64,000 nt of DNA, taken from the NCBI RefSeq assembly GCF_019457535.1, contig NZ_CP080417.1, positions 4,402,001-4,466,000 on the forward strand. Direction: 5' to 3'. The notes below the pieces were generated by a model, which worked only from the letters and a program-made list of their open reading frames with translations, ran no database searches and was not told the DNA's origin. The position numbers and the translations under genes were made by a program. The stretch is from Shewanella halotolerans. GTDB lineage: Bacteria > Pseudomonadota > Gammaproteobacteria > Enterobacterales > Shewanellaceae. Shown here piece after piece: positions 7,999 to 17,683 of the stretch; position 1 is the stretch's first letter, and each line of letters opens with the position of its first letter.

Positions 7999-10362
7999 TT
8001 ACTTCTTCAATTTGGCGAAGGCATCGGCAAAGGCATTACCCATGGCCGCGTTGGCTGGCGCCTTAGGCTGCTTGTACTGGCCCTTAGCCTGGTTCTTGCC
8101 CTGTGGACCTTTACCTTGATGTCCCTTGCCTTGGCCCGCTTTCGCCTGGCCCTTGGCGCCTTGGTGAGACATTTGCTTCTCGCCCGGCTTCTCGTCCAGA
8201 CGCATGGTCAGGCTGATACGCTTACGCTCGGCATCGACCTCCATCACCTTGACCTTGACCACGTCACCGGCCTTCACCACAGTGTGAGGATCGCTGACAA
8301 ACTTGTCGGTTAGCGACGAGATGTGCACCAGACCATCCTGATGCACGCCGATATCGACGAAGGCACCGAAGTTGGTCACATTGGTCACCACGCCCTCTAA
8401 GATCATCTCCACCTTAAGATCTTTGATCTCCTCGACCCCTTCCTTAAACACGGCGGTCTTGAACTCGCCGCGGGGGTCACGACCCGGCTTATCCAGCTCG
8501 CTGAGAATATCTTCTATGGTCGGCAGACCAAACTCCTCGGTCACAAACTCCTTAGCATCGATCTGCTTGAGCAGATCTGTGTTGCCAATCAGGGCATCCA
8601 CCGCCTGCTGCTGCGCCTTGGCGATTCGCTCGACCAGAGCATAGGTCTCGGGGTGCACTGCGCTGGCATCCAGCGGGTTGTCGCCCTCACGAATACGCAG
8701 GAAACCGGCGGCCTGCTCGAACGCCTTGGGGCCGAGACGCGGCACCTTAAGCAGCTGTTTACGCGAGGTAAACTGACCATTTTGGTCACGATACTCGACG
8801 ATATTACGCGCCAGCGTCTTGTTCAGGCCGGCCACCTGAGTCAGCAGCGGCATAGAGGCCATGTTGAGATCCACACCCACGCCGTTTACACAGTCTTCCA
8901 CTACAGCCTCGAGGGATTGTGACAGCTGACTCTGACTCACGTCATGCTGATACTGACCCACGCCGATAGACTTAGGCTCTATCTTCACCAGCTCGGCCAG
9001 CGGATCCTGCAGACGACGTGCGATAGAGACGGCGCCGCGAATCGACACGTCCAGCTCGGGAAACTCCTCCGCCGCCAGCTCAGAGGCGGAGTAGACGGAG
9101 GCGCCCGCCTCGCTCACCATAATCTTGGTGAGTGACGGCATCTCACTCTTCAGCTCGGCAATCAGCTCGCCCGCCAGCTTGTCGGTCTCACGTGAGGCGG
9201 TGCCATTGCCAATGGCGATCAGCTCCACCTTATGCATCTTCACTAAATTCGCCAGGGTACGGATCGACTTATCCCACTGGTTTTGCGGTGCATGGGGGAA
9301 GATGGTGGTGTGGGCCATCAGCTTGCCCGTGTTGTTGACTATGGCCACCTTGACGCCGGTTCTCAGCCCTGGGTCCAGACCCAGCGTGGCCTTGGCACCG
9401 GCAGGCGCCGCCATCAGGAGATCGCCAAGATTTCGGGCAAATACATTGATCGCCTCTGTCTCTGCACGCTCACGCAGCTTGGCGATAAACTCAGTCTCCA
9501 TCTGCAAGGCTATCTTGATGCGCCAGGTCGAGGTCACCACCAGCTTGAGCCACTGATCCACCGGCGAGTCGCTCAGCTTAAGACCGAAGTGATCGGCGAT
9601 AATCACCTCGCAGTAACTGCCTGACTTGGCCTCGCTGTCTGGGTCGGCATTCATGCTCAGGCTCAGTACGCCCTCGTTGCGACCACGCAACATGGCCAGG
9701 GCACGATGAGAAGGCACATTCATCAGCTTCTCGCTGTGCTCGAAATAGTCTCTGAACTTGGCGCCCTCTTTCTCCTTGCCCTTCACCACACGGCTCTCGA
9801 TCATGGCGCTTTGAGTCAGGTGTTGGCGCACCTTCTGCAGCAGTTCGGCGTCTTCGGCGAAACGTTCCATCAGGATGAAACGGGCACCATCGAGCACCGC
9901 CTTCACCTCATCAAACCCGGCCTCGGCATTGAGGTACTCGCTCGCCAGGGCCTCGATATCTGCCTGACGATCACTCAGCAAACGATCCACTAAGGGCTCG
10001 ATACCGGCCTCGATGGCGATCTGCCCCTTGGTACGACGCTTAGGCTTATAAGGCAGATAGAGATCTTCCAGGCGCGTCTTGCTGTCGGCCTGATCTATGG
10101 CGGCCTGCAGCTCGGCGGTCAGCTTACCCTGGGCCTGAATGCTGGAGAGGATCACCTGACGGCGATCGTTGAGTTCGCGCAGATAGCCCAGACGACTATA
10201 CAGGGTGCGCAGTTGGGTATCGTCTAAACCACCTGTGACCTCTTTACGATAACGCGCCACGAAGGGAACCGTCGCGCCGTCATCCAATAGAGTGATAGTT
10301 GCCGTCACTTGCTGCTCACGAACATTAAGTTCCTGAGCGATGATTTGTGCAATATTTTGCAT
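7999..10362 (-). CDS. tex: Tex-family RNA-binding transcription accessory protein
   Basis: A 787-residue cytoplasmic protein with the full Tex architecture: a helical N-terminal region (MQNIAQIIAQELNV), a YqgF/RNase H-like domain (ATLGLDPGLRTGVKVAIV, about residue 330), helix-hairpin-helix repeats (DLNMASMPLLTQVAGLNKTLARNIVEYR) and a C-terminal S1 RNA-binding domain (EGVVTNVTNFGAFVDIGV, about 655-725). A basic Gly/Lys/Gln-rich tail follows. Tex resembles the core of eukaryotic Spt6 and helps transcription of certain genes. The length is typical. It is a single gene on the minus strand with a terminator just behind it. Confidence 0.96.
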   Translation of the reverse strand: MQNIAQIIAQELNVREQQVTATITLLDDGATVPFVARYRKEVTGGLDDTQLRTLYSRLGYLRELNDRRQVILSSIQAQGKLTAELQAAIDQADSKTRLEDLYLPYKPKRRTKGQIAIEAGIEPLVDRLLSDRQADIEALASEYLNAEAGFDEVKAVLDGARFILMERFAEDAELLQKVRQHLTQSAMIESRVVKGKEKEGAKFRDYFEHSEKLMNVPSHRALAMLRGRNEGVLSLSMNADPDSEAKSGSYCEVIIADHFGLKLSDSPVDQWLKLVVTSTWRIKIALQMETEFIAKLRERAETEAINVFARNLGDLLMAAPAGAKATLGLDPGLRTGVKVAIVNNTGKLMAHTTIFPHAPQNQWDKSIRTLANLVKMHKVELIAIGNGTASRETDKLAGELIAELKSEMPSLTKIMVSEAGASVYSASELAAEEFPELDVSIRGAVSIARRLQDPLAELVKIEPKSIGVGQYQHDVSQSQLSQSLEAVVEDCVNGVGVDLNMASMPLLTQVAGLNKTLARNIVEYRDQNGQFTSRKQLLKVPRLGPKAFEQAAGFLRIREGDNPLDASAVHPETYALVERIAKAQQQAVDALIGNTDLLKQIDAKEFVTEEFGLPTIEDILSELDKPGRDPRGEFKTAVFKEGVEEIKDLKVEMILEGVVTNVTNFGAFVDIGVHQDGLVHISSLTDKFVSDPHTVVKAGDVVKVKVMEVDAERKRISLTMRLDEKPGEKQMSHQGAKGQAKAGQGKGHQGKGPQGKNQAKGQYKQPKAPANAAMGNAFADAFAKLKK

Positions 10363-10489
10363 AGATTACGTCGTGCCCAAATAGAGAGTTAAGTGCCGCC
10401 AAAGATAACACAGCCCAGGGGCAAGTTGTACGCCCTATCTGTCGCAACCCTAGATAAAGCAGGGTAAATTAGGCGACACGTCTCTCAGT

Positions 10490-12301
10490 TTAGCCGCGTT
10501 TTTCGCATAGCTCCTGCCAGCGGCGCGTTGCCTCAGGCTGACCGTTACGATAGCCGATGTAACAGTTGAGCTTCTGGGTGGTATCGCTCTGGAATGACTC
10601 CTCGATAGGCGCCGGCACCTCAATAAGATGCAGGCCGCCACTGGCGATGCAGCCACACAGGATATCGACAAACTCGCCATCGTACCGGCACAGATGTCCC
10701 TTGCCACCATAGGCCTGAATCAACAACTTAGGATCGAATCCCTCATGGTTACAGGCATAGATGGGCGCATCGCCGGCCTTACCCAGATGGAAGATGTTGT
10801 TGCGCATGTAAACGATAACCAGGTTAGCCCCCTGCTTCTGCAGGTTGATCAGCTCATTCGCTTGGAAGTTGAAGCCGCCGTCACCGGTGATCACCACCAC
10901 GGGCTGGGCGCTGCCCTGCTCGGCAAGCTGATCTACCACGGCCCTGGCATAAGGCAGGCTGGTGCCCATGGCCGCATACCAAGGGTTGGCCAGATAGCTG
11001 CGGCCGATATCGCTGCCGAGTGTGGACAGCTCGAAGCTGGCAAACAGTGAATTACCCACCTCCGGCACGAAGATGAAGGGGCGCTCGCTAGCCCGCTGCA
11101 CCGCGTTGATGCAGGCCGCCAGATGATGATAACCCAGCTCAGCATCGCTGGCGTTCAGAGGCGTTGACGCCAAGTTAGATTCGACATCAAGGCTCAGATG
11201 CACGGGCGCCGCCTTGATAATAGGCTGCTCGCTCAGCAGCTCCATCACGGCGGTGATATCCGCCTCCCACTGGGCCGTGCCCTTAAGCATGGTCTTGTTG
11301 CCATGATTGTCTATGGCATGGGTCTGGCTGCTAAAGGCATTGTTGGTGTCTGAAGGGAAAATCGCCGTGCCCAGCTCAAGCACATAGTCGGCCGTAGACT
11401 CGATATACTCCTGATGTGGCAAGCGGCTGAACACACCGTTGTAGCTGCCAAGGCAGAGTGGCTTCGACTCATCCAGCATCCCCTTACCAAACCAGGTGGT
11501 GGCATAGGGCAGCTTGTTCTGTTCGCAGAAACTTAAAACTTTCGCCAGCAGCGGCGCATTCAACCTGAGCTTCTCACCGAGGAATACCAGCGGCGCCTTG
11601 GCGCGCTGCAGCTGGTTGCGGATCTGACTGGCGATCAGCTCGGCGCCGCTCAGGTTAAGCGCCTGGGGCCTTAACTCACTCGGGCAAGTCGGCAGGCTCA
11701 GCGCCTGGGTGGGCTGATAGATAAGATCCCGTGGCACCTCGATATACACGGGCTGACGATTCACATAGGCATGGGTGAGCAGCTGTAGAAACTGCTCCGC
11801 CGCCACGTTAGGCTGACCGCTGTGACGCTGGCCCTGTAGACGCTCGGCGCGCACGCCCAGCGCCTTGAAGGCGTTGAGCGCCGCATCGAGATCCGTATGC
11901 CAGGCCGTGTGGGGATGTACGCTGTGATGCAGCGCCTGACTGTTGATCTCCGCCTCGCCAGGCGCGCCCGAGATAAACACCACGGGCAGGCCTTCGGTGC
12001 GCGCCAGGGCCGCGGCCGAGGTGCAGGGCAGGCTACCGACAGTATAAGTGGTCATGCAGACCCCGAGAGGGTTCAGCTCGGCCTGGGCGCAGGCGCTGAA
12101 ACCTGCGTGCATCTCGTTGCTCGAGGGCAATACCGCCACTCGTTTATCCAGGGTGTTGATCAGGTTAGCGACGAAGTCGCCGCCGACACCATAGACACGT
12201 TTCACACCGAAGAAGGCCAGCAGCTCGGCAATGCTATCGCCAAGCAGCGGCAGATGGGCGGCGTAGTCGGCGCCAAAGTTAGATTCGATCGATACAGACA
12301 C
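10490..12301 (-). CDS. ThDP-dependent 2-oxoacid decarboxylase (pyruvate/indolepyruvate decarboxylase type)
   Basis: A 603-residue thiamine diphosphate enzyme with the three-domain POX/PDC fold. The activating Glu63 lies in SSNEMHAGF. The twin-histidine motif LHHSVHP (His125-126), typical of non-oxidative decarboxylases, is present. The cofactor motif GDG (473-475) is followed by the metal-binding Asn about 27 residues on (VYMRNN). This points to a decarboxylase such as PDC, IPDC or phenylpyruvate decarboxylase rather than acetolactate synthase. The start is GTG with GAGAG upstream. No substrate-specific neighbours are present. It lies between tex and greB in its own unit. Confidence 0.82.
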   Translation of the reverse strand: MSVSIESNFGADYAAHLPLLGDSIAELLAFFGVKRVYGVGGDFVANLINTLDKRVAVLPSSNEMHAGFSACAQAELNPLGVCMTTYTVGSLPCTSAAALARTEGLPVVFISGAPGEAEINSQALHHSVHPHTAWHTDLDAALNAFKALGVRAERLQGQRHSGQPNVAAEQFLQLLTHAYVNRQPVYIEVPRDLIYQPTQALSLPTCPSELRPQALNLSGAELIASQIRNQLQRAKAPLVFLGEKLRLNAPLLAKVLSFCEQNKLPYATTWFGKGMLDESKPLCLGSYNGVFSRLPHQEYIESTADYVLELGTAIFPSDTNNAFSSQTHAIDNHGNKTMLKGTAQWEADITAVMELLSEQPIIKAAPVHLSLDVESNLASTPLNASDAELGYHHLAACINAVQRASERPFIFVPEVGNSLFASFELSTLGSDIGRSYLANPWYAAMGTSLPYARAVVDQLAEQGSAQPVVVITGDGGFNFQANELINLQKQGANLVIVYMRNNIFHLGKAGDAPIYACNHEGFDPKLLIQAYGGKGHLCRYDGEFVDILCGCIASGGLHLIEVPAPIEESFQSDTTQKLNCYIGYRNGQPEATRRWQELCEKRG

Positions 12302-12535
12302 GTTAGACTCTCGGGTTGTCCAAAAATGTCTGTAGCCTAGGGGCTGCGGTGCATCTGTGCCTTGATCGAGATCATCAAGGCTTAGCGCGCAGTGCTATGC
12401 CAATGACAAACCACAGTGACAAGATATCGTTACAGGGCTCATATTAGGCAGATATTGATTTGTTTATCAGCGAATTAACTGAGGCTGGAGGCGTTAGCCC
12501 AGGCTTACACCCGGGCTGAAATCGCGAAGGCAGGT

Positions 12536-13018
12536 TTAGTCCTCGAACGCCTTATATTGGATCTTGTTGACGTACCACTCCTTCTTACCGGCAGGGGTGT
12601 TGACCACCACTTCATCGTCCACCTGCTTGCCGATCAGCGCCCTCGCCATGGGCGAGTCTATGGTGATATAACCGAGCTTGGTATCCAGCTCATCCTTGCC
12701 GACGATACGATAGCGCACTACCTTGCCCGCCTCGTCCTCCAGCTCCACCCAAGCGCCGAAGAACACCTTGCCCTCCTGCTGGGGCGAGTAGTCGACGATC
12801 TGCAGATCTTCCACTCGCTTCACCAGATAGCGTACCCGGCTATCGATTTGACGCAGTAAACGCTTGTTATAGGTGTAGTCGGCGTTTTCGCTACGGTCGC
12901 CCTGGGCCGCCGCCTCCTGCACCTTCTTGGTGATCTCGGGGCGGTACTCTTTCCATAAATACTTAAGCTCTCTGTCGAGCGCTTGCCACCCTTCGCGGGT
13001 GATCAACATGGCTTTCAT
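12536..13018 (-). CDS. greB: Transcript cleavage factor GreB
   Basis: A 160-residue elongation factor that enters the RNA polymerase secondary channel and stimulates cleavage of backtracked RNA. The N-terminal coiled coil carries the acidic tip GDRSENADYTYNKRLLRQIDSR, with Asp and Glu that hold the catalytic Mg2+. The C-terminal domain has YSPQQEGKVFFGAWVE and DSPMARALIGK, closely matching E. coli GreB rather than GreA. I set the start at ATG 13018 because MKAMLITREGW aligns with the E. coli N-terminus; an upstream in-frame extension of 46 codons is not GreB-like. The gene is divergent from ompR. Confidence 0.95.
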   Translation of the reverse strand: MKAMLITREGWQALDRELKYLWKEYRPEITKKVQEAAAQGDRSENADYTYNKRLLRQIDSRVRYLVKRVEDLQIVDYSPQQEGKVFFGAWVELEDEAGKVVRYRIVGKDELDTKLGYITIDSPMARALIGKQVDDEVVVNTPAGKKEWYVNKIQYKAFED

Positions 13019-13424
13019 CTTTCTCTCGTCACACCTCAATAAGATGCCAGGCAACCGCCCGCACATCGAATGATTTTCGGCTGATAATAACCAGCGCAGC
13101 CGCAGAAAAACAATAGCCCAGTGGCACGACCTTGGCGAGGCGATAAGCCAAACCATCTCCTAACCACCCGTCGCCCGGCGGTTTCAATTTGGTTACAATT
13201 TCCCGGCGAACAGTATAAAGGCATATATTTTCTATTGGTATCAGTATGTTACAACGGTTTTATTTCTAGCGCTGTGGAAAATCACCGCAACTCTGAATGA
13301 AATCTCGCTAGGCTTTTAAATAGCAAAGCGGCTATATTAAGCAGGCACATAAGATTAATATTGAAATTCAGCCAGTTGAGCGATAAACCTCGAGCCGATC
13401 GCACTGAAATAAGGGATAGAGAGC
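13019..13424. other. greB/ompR divergent promoter region
   Basis: This 406-base gap separates two divergent genes and must hold the promoters for both greB (minus) and ompR-envZ (plus). TATATT (13332-13337) is a possible -10 element upstream of ompR, but I cannot fix a convincing -35. No small gene or strong hairpin is apparent. Confidence 0.4.
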
Positions 13425-14150
13425 ATGGGACAAGAAACCTCTAAAATTCTCGTTGTCGACGATGATATGCGCCTAAGAGCCCTGCTAGAGCGTTACCTGA
13501 TGGAACAGGGTTACCAGGTCAGGAGCGCCGCCAATGCCGAGCAGATGGACAGGCTGCTGGAGCGGGAAAACTTCCACCTGCTAGTGCTGGATCTTATGTT
13601 GCCGGGCGAGGATGGCCTCTCAATCTGCCGTCGCCTGCGCCAAAATGGCAATACGATTCCCATAGTTATGCTGACCGCCAAGGGTGACGAGGTGGACCGC
13701 ATCATAGGCCTTGAGCTGGGCGCCGACGATTACCTGCCCAAGCCTTTCAACCCCAGAGAACTCCTTGCTCGTATCAAGGCGGTCATGCGCCGTCAGGCCC
13801 CCGAGGTCCCGGGTGCGCCGACACAGCAGGAAGAGGAGATCACCTTCGGTGAATTTACCCTTAACCTGGCCACCCGCGAGATGTACCACGGCGAAGAGGC
13901 GATCTCCCTCACCAGCGGCGAATTTGCCGTGCTCAAGGTGCTGGTGAGTCATCCCAGAGAGCCACTGTCACGGGACAAGTTGATGAACCTGGCCCGCGGC
14001 CGCGACTATTCGGCGCTTGAGCGCTCGATCGACGTACAGGTATCGCGCCTGCGTCGCCTGATCGAGAAAGATGCCGCCAACCCAAGATATATCCAGACCG
14101 TTTGGGGCCTGGGCTATGTGTTTGTGCCCGACGGTGCCGCGCGGCGTTAG
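13425..14150 (+). CDS. ompR: OmpR-family osmolarity response regulator
   Basis: A 241-residue two-component response regulator. The receiver domain (about 6-122) has the acidic pocket VVDDDMR and phospho-acceptor Asp56 in LLVLDLMLPGEDG, plus Lys in DDYLPKPF. The C-terminal winged helix (about 140-235) has LTSGEFAVLKVL and SIDVQVSRLRRLIEKDAANPRYIQTVWGLGYVF. It is very close to E. coli OmpR, which controls porin and envelope genes. The start codon is ATG with GGGATAGAGAG upstream. envZ follows after 21 bases, so they form the usual ompR-envZ operon. Confidence 0.96.
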   Translation: MGQETSKILVVDDDMRLRALLERYLMEQGYQVRSAANAEQMDRLLERENFHLLVLDLMLPGEDGLSICRRLRQNGNTIPIVMLTAKGDEVDRIIGLELGADDYLPKPFNPRELLARIKAVMRRQAPEVPGAPTQQEEEITFGEFTLNLATREMYHGEEAISLTSGEFAVLKVLVSHPREPLSRDKLMNLARGRDYSALERSIDVQVSRLRRLIEKDAANPRYIQTVWGLGYVFVPDGAARR

Positions 14151-14171
14151 CCCCGGCCATCGTCCCCAATA

Positions 14172-15482
14172 ATGAGCTGGTTTAAACGCTTTCTTCCCCG
14201 CAGCGCCTTCAGTCAGACAGTACTGCTGATAGGCTCGCTGCTGCTGGTCAATCAGCTGGTCTCCTATCTCTCGGTGGCTGTGTACTTTATTCAGCCCACC
14301 TACCAGCAGATCAACCAGCTGATCGCCCGCCAGGTAAACCTGCTGTTCGTCGACGGCGTAGATGTCGGCCGCGAACACCTGTCCATGGTCGATGCCCTCA
14401 ACGCCAAGGTGCGCGACGACAGCATGGAGATTTACAACCTTAAGGATGCCCGCGAGGCCGGGGTCGACCGCGCCGCCTACTACAGTCTGCTATCGGCGCA
14501 GATGTCAGAGCATCTGGGCGGCAAGGCCGAGGTGCGCATCGCCCAGGGCAAGGAGTTCGAGATCTGGATCCGCCCGCCCCAGGCGCCATCGGTATGGATT
14601 AAGGTGCCTCTGACCGGCTTCAACGAATTTGGTCTCTCGCCCCTGACCCTCTACCTCATGGTGATCGGTGCCCTGAGTGTCGCCGGCGGTTGGTGGTTCG
14701 CCCGTAAGCAGAACAAACCGCTCAAGCGTCTGCAGAAGGCGGCGATCTCCGTCTCCCGGGGCGACTATCCCGCGCCCCTGCCTCCCAGTGGCTCCACAGA
14801 GATCATCGAGGTAACCAACGCCTTCAACCAGATGTCCCGCAGCATGCAGCAGCTGGAGCAGGACAGGGCTTTGTTGATGGCGGGGATCTCCCACGATCTG
14901 CGCACGCCGCTGACTCGCATCCGTCTCGCCTCCGAGATGATGGTGGAGGAAGATGAGTACCTCAAAGAGGGCATAGTGCATGACATCGAGGATATGGACG
15001 CCATCATCAACCAGTTTATCGCCTATATACGCCAGGATCAGGAGGCCAATCGCGAACTGGTGCAGATAAACGATCTGCTGCAGGATATCGCCCAGGCCGA
15101 GACCAACCGCGACGGCGAGATAGTGCTAGCGCTAAACGAGTGCCCCGAAATTCCTATGCAGGCGGTGGCGGTCAAACGCATCATCAGTAACCTGGTAGAG
15201 AACGCCTTCCGCTACGGCAACGGCTGGGTGAGATTGAGTTCCAATTTCGACGGTCGCCGGGTCGGCTTCGGCGTGGAAGACAACGGCCCAGGCATTCCCA
15301 GTGACCAGATCCACAAGCTGTTCCAGCCCTTCACCCAGGGTGATAGCGCCCGCGGCAGCGTCGGCTCAGGCCTGGGATTGGCAATCATCAAGCGGATAGT
15401 CGACCGTCATCAGGGCCAGGTAGTACTCACCAACCGCCCCGAAGGCGGCCTGCATGCCCAGGTATGGCTGCCTTTGGAATAG
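14172..15482 (+). CDS. envZ: Osmosensing histidine kinase EnvZ
   Basis: A 436-residue inner-membrane sensor kinase, partner of OmpR. One membrane helix lies at about 15-37, a periplasmic domain at about 40-155, and a second helix at about 156-175. These are followed by a HAMP linker, the dimerisation/phospho-acceptor motif MAGISHDLRTPLTRIRLASEMM with His241 (E. coli His243), and a catalytic ATPase domain with N-box NLVENAFRYG, DNGPGIP and GSGLGLAI. The length and order match EnvZ. It is translated just after ompR in the same operon. Confidence 0.95.
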   Translation: MSWFKRFLPRSAFSQTVLLIGSLLLVNQLVSYLSVAVYFIQPTYQQINQLIARQVNLLFVDGVDVGREHLSMVDALNAKVRDDSMEIYNLKDAREAGVDRAAYYSLLSAQMSEHLGGKAEVRIAQGKEFEIWIRPPQAPSVWIKVPLTGFNEFGLSPLTLYLMVIGALSVAGGWWFARKQNKPLKRLQKAAISVSRGDYPAPLPPSGSTEIIEVTNAFNQMSRSMQQLEQDRALLMAGISHDLRTPLTRIRLASEMMVEEDEYLKEGIVHDIEDMDAIINQFIAYIRQDQEANRELVQINDLLQDIAQAETNRDGEIVLALNECPEIPMQAVAVKRIISNLVENAFRYGNGWVRLSSNFDGRRVGFGVEDNGPGIPSDQIHKLFQPFTQGDSARGSVGSGLGLAIIKRIVDRHQGQVVLTNRPEGGLHAQVWLPLE

Positions 15483-15620
15483 TTGCCTCTCGGCCCCTCC
15501 CCTAAACCCTGGCAATAGCTCACCCTCTTCTCATACTCAGACGTCATACCTAAGTGCCAATGTCATCAATTTGCAACAATTACGTCATATTCTGGCGCAA
15601 ACTGTCACTGGCGCGCGATC

Positions 15621-17579
15621 ATGAAAATTTCCACTCTCTCCCTCTGGGCCTCTGCCACCCTGTTACTGCTGGCCGCACTCTTGGCCGGTGTCGTCGTATG
15701 GAGCAATCAGGAACGTGCCCAGATAGAACAGAAGAATCAGATGCTGGCCGATCTGCAGCAGCAGTTTCTGGTCGAGGTTCGCCGCCAGCTGGAGAGCTAC
15801 CTGAGCACGGGTAATAGCCAGCAGCTGAGCAGCGCCAAGCAACAGCTTCAGACCATAGCCGCCAGCCTGAACCAACTCTCTCACGAGGAAGCCGACCGGC
15901 TACAGGGGTCTATCTCGGCTTTTATCAAAGACTTGGACACCCAATACCGCGCCGCGGGTAAGCTGGCCGGCAATCCCCGTCAGCTGTTGGCCCACGCCGA
16001 GAGCGAGATGATCTCCTACAACCAGCACCTGGCCGAGTATGCCGACAAGGGTCTGGCGGAAAACCCGAAACTCGCCAAACAATACCTGCAACTGACCCAG
16101 AGTCTACCACCTCTGGTGTATCAGCTGTCACAGTTAACCCAGGACTATCTGATTGGCAAAGATCAGCGCCTCAAGTCCCTGCTGGCGACTCAGATCCAAG
16201 CCCTGACCGACTGGCACGACCAACTGGCCAAGCTGCCGCTACTCGGCCTGTATGAGGCCCAGGAGGCCGACGAGTTTGCCCTGGGCGATGACGAGGCGGA
16301 ACAGATAGAGATAGGCGAGAGCTATTACAGCGAGCTGCTCTCCCTCAGCCAGCGCTATGGCAAAGAGGTGAGCAACACCCACCAGATGCTGACCGCCAAC
16401 CAGGCCGCCCAGGAAGCCATGATGGCCGCCATCGTCCGCATCGAAGATGAGCTGCTCCAGCTCGGCCAGGCGCAGCAGGCGCAAAACCTGCACCTCAAGC
16501 AACAGCTACAGACCCTGCTCTACGGCGTGGTCTCAGTGCTGGCGGTGTTCGCCCTGGTCTACCTCCTGTTACAACAACGCAGGGTGGTAAAGCCCCTCAG
16601 ACACCTGAATCAGGCCTTCATGCGCCTGAGCGAGTCCAACAACCGCGAGCGCCTGACCATAGAGCGACGCTGTGAAACCGGCCAGATCGCCGGTCACTTC
16701 AATCAGCTACTCGATCGCTTCGAGGCGGAAGACGCCGCCCAACGCGTCAAGATAGGCCAGATCTCCACCTCGCTGTCACAGCTGGTACACCGCATTACCG
16801 AGCTGACCCAGGGCACAGAGACCACACTGGGCATAGTCGACACGGCGCAGAATCAGACCGAGCAGGTGCGCGCCATCGCCCGTGAGGTGAGCGAACTCTC
16901 CAGCCAGGTCGAGCAGCATGCCCAGCAGACCCACAGCCAGATGCTCGCCAGTCAGGAGGAGGTGCAGGCCTTCATGAGCGCCGCCGACGAGACTCAGCAG
17001 GCGGTGAGCCACTGCCACCTCTCTTTAGGCAGCCTGACCACCTCGGTCAACGACGTCTCCACCATACTGGATGTGATCGGCAACATCGCCGAGCAGACCA
17101 ACCTGCTGGCCCTCAACGCCGCCATCGAGGCCGCCCGCGCCGGCGAGCAGGGACGCGGTTTCGCCGTGGTCGCCGACGAGGTGCGCAACCTGTCTCAACG
17201 CACCCAGGAATCCTTGCAGCAGGTGGTGACCATATTGAGTCAGCTCACCGAAGCCAATCAGCAACTGACCCTGAGCGTAGAGGGAATAGCTAGCACCAGC
17301 CAGAAGCAGGCCCAGGGGGCTCAGAATCTCTGGCAGGTGACCCAGACGGTACAGCAACAGTCACAAGAGATGACAGAGACCGCCAAGCAGGGCAGCCGCT
17401 TCAGCGTCGATCAGGCCAGCCACCTGGATAGCCTGTCACAGGCGATGGAGTCGCTGAAACAGCACGCCATGGCCGCCGCCAGTCAGAGCGAGGTGATCGC
17501 CGATGAGGTGGCTCAAGGGGTCGCCGACATCGAGGCCAGCCTGGGTATCGACGGACAATCTCTGGATAACGCCGCCTAA
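15621..17579 (+). CDS. Methyl-accepting chemotaxis protein
   Basis: A 652-residue chemoreceptor. An N-terminal membrane helix (about 8-28) is followed by a long, largely helical Gln/Leu-rich periplasmic domain (about 30-290), a second membrane helix (about 295-315), a HAMP-like region and the cytoplasmic signalling coiled coil. The hairpin tip has the invariant IAEQTNLLALNAAIEAARAGEQGRGFAVVADEVRNL, which binds CheA and CheW. The ligand is unknown; the periplasmic part resembles helical-bundle sensors. No chemotaxis genes are adjacent. It starts 138 bases after envZ and no strong ribosome site is visible. Confidence 0.93.
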   Translation: MKISTLSLWASATLLLLAALLAGVVVWSNQERAQIEQKNQMLADLQQQFLVEVRRQLESYLSTGNSQQLSSAKQQLQTIAASLNQLSHEEADRLQGSISAFIKDLDTQYRAAGKLAGNPRQLLAHAESEMISYNQHLAEYADKGLAENPKLAKQYLQLTQSLPPLVYQLSQLTQDYLIGKDQRLKSLLATQIQALTDWHDQLAKLPLLGLYEAQEADEFALGDDEAEQIEIGESYYSELLSLSQRYGKEVSNTHQMLTANQAAQEAMMAAIVRIEDELLQLGQAQQAQNLHLKQQLQTLLYGVVSVLAVFALVYLLLQQRRVVKPLRHLNQAFMRLSESNNRERLTIERRCETGQIAGHFNQLLDRFEAEDAAQRVKIGQISTSLSQLVHRITELTQGTETTLGIVDTAQNQTEQVRAIAREVSELSSQVEQHAQQTHSQMLASQEEVQAFMSAADETQQAVSHCHLSLGSLTTSVNDVSTILDVIGNIAEQTNLLALNAAIEAARAGEQGRGFAVVADEVRNLSQRTQESLQQVVTILSQLTEANQQLTLSVEGIASTSQKQAQGAQNLWQVTQTVQQQSQEMTETAKQGSRFSVDQASHLDSLSQAMESLKQHAMAAASQSEVIADEVAQGVADIEASLGIDGQSLDNAA

Positions 17580-17683
17580 CATAGAGACTCGGGAGCAAAC
17601 TGGAATCTGGCCAGCAGAAAAACTAGCCATTTTATGCTAATGTGCGCCGCACCATAACGGATGATGAACCACAGAGGCGCCTC

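Noticed and set aside
13019..13156. 46-codon N-terminal extension of GreB
   Set aside because: The extension is unlike GreB and the family N-terminus begins exactly at ATG 13018.
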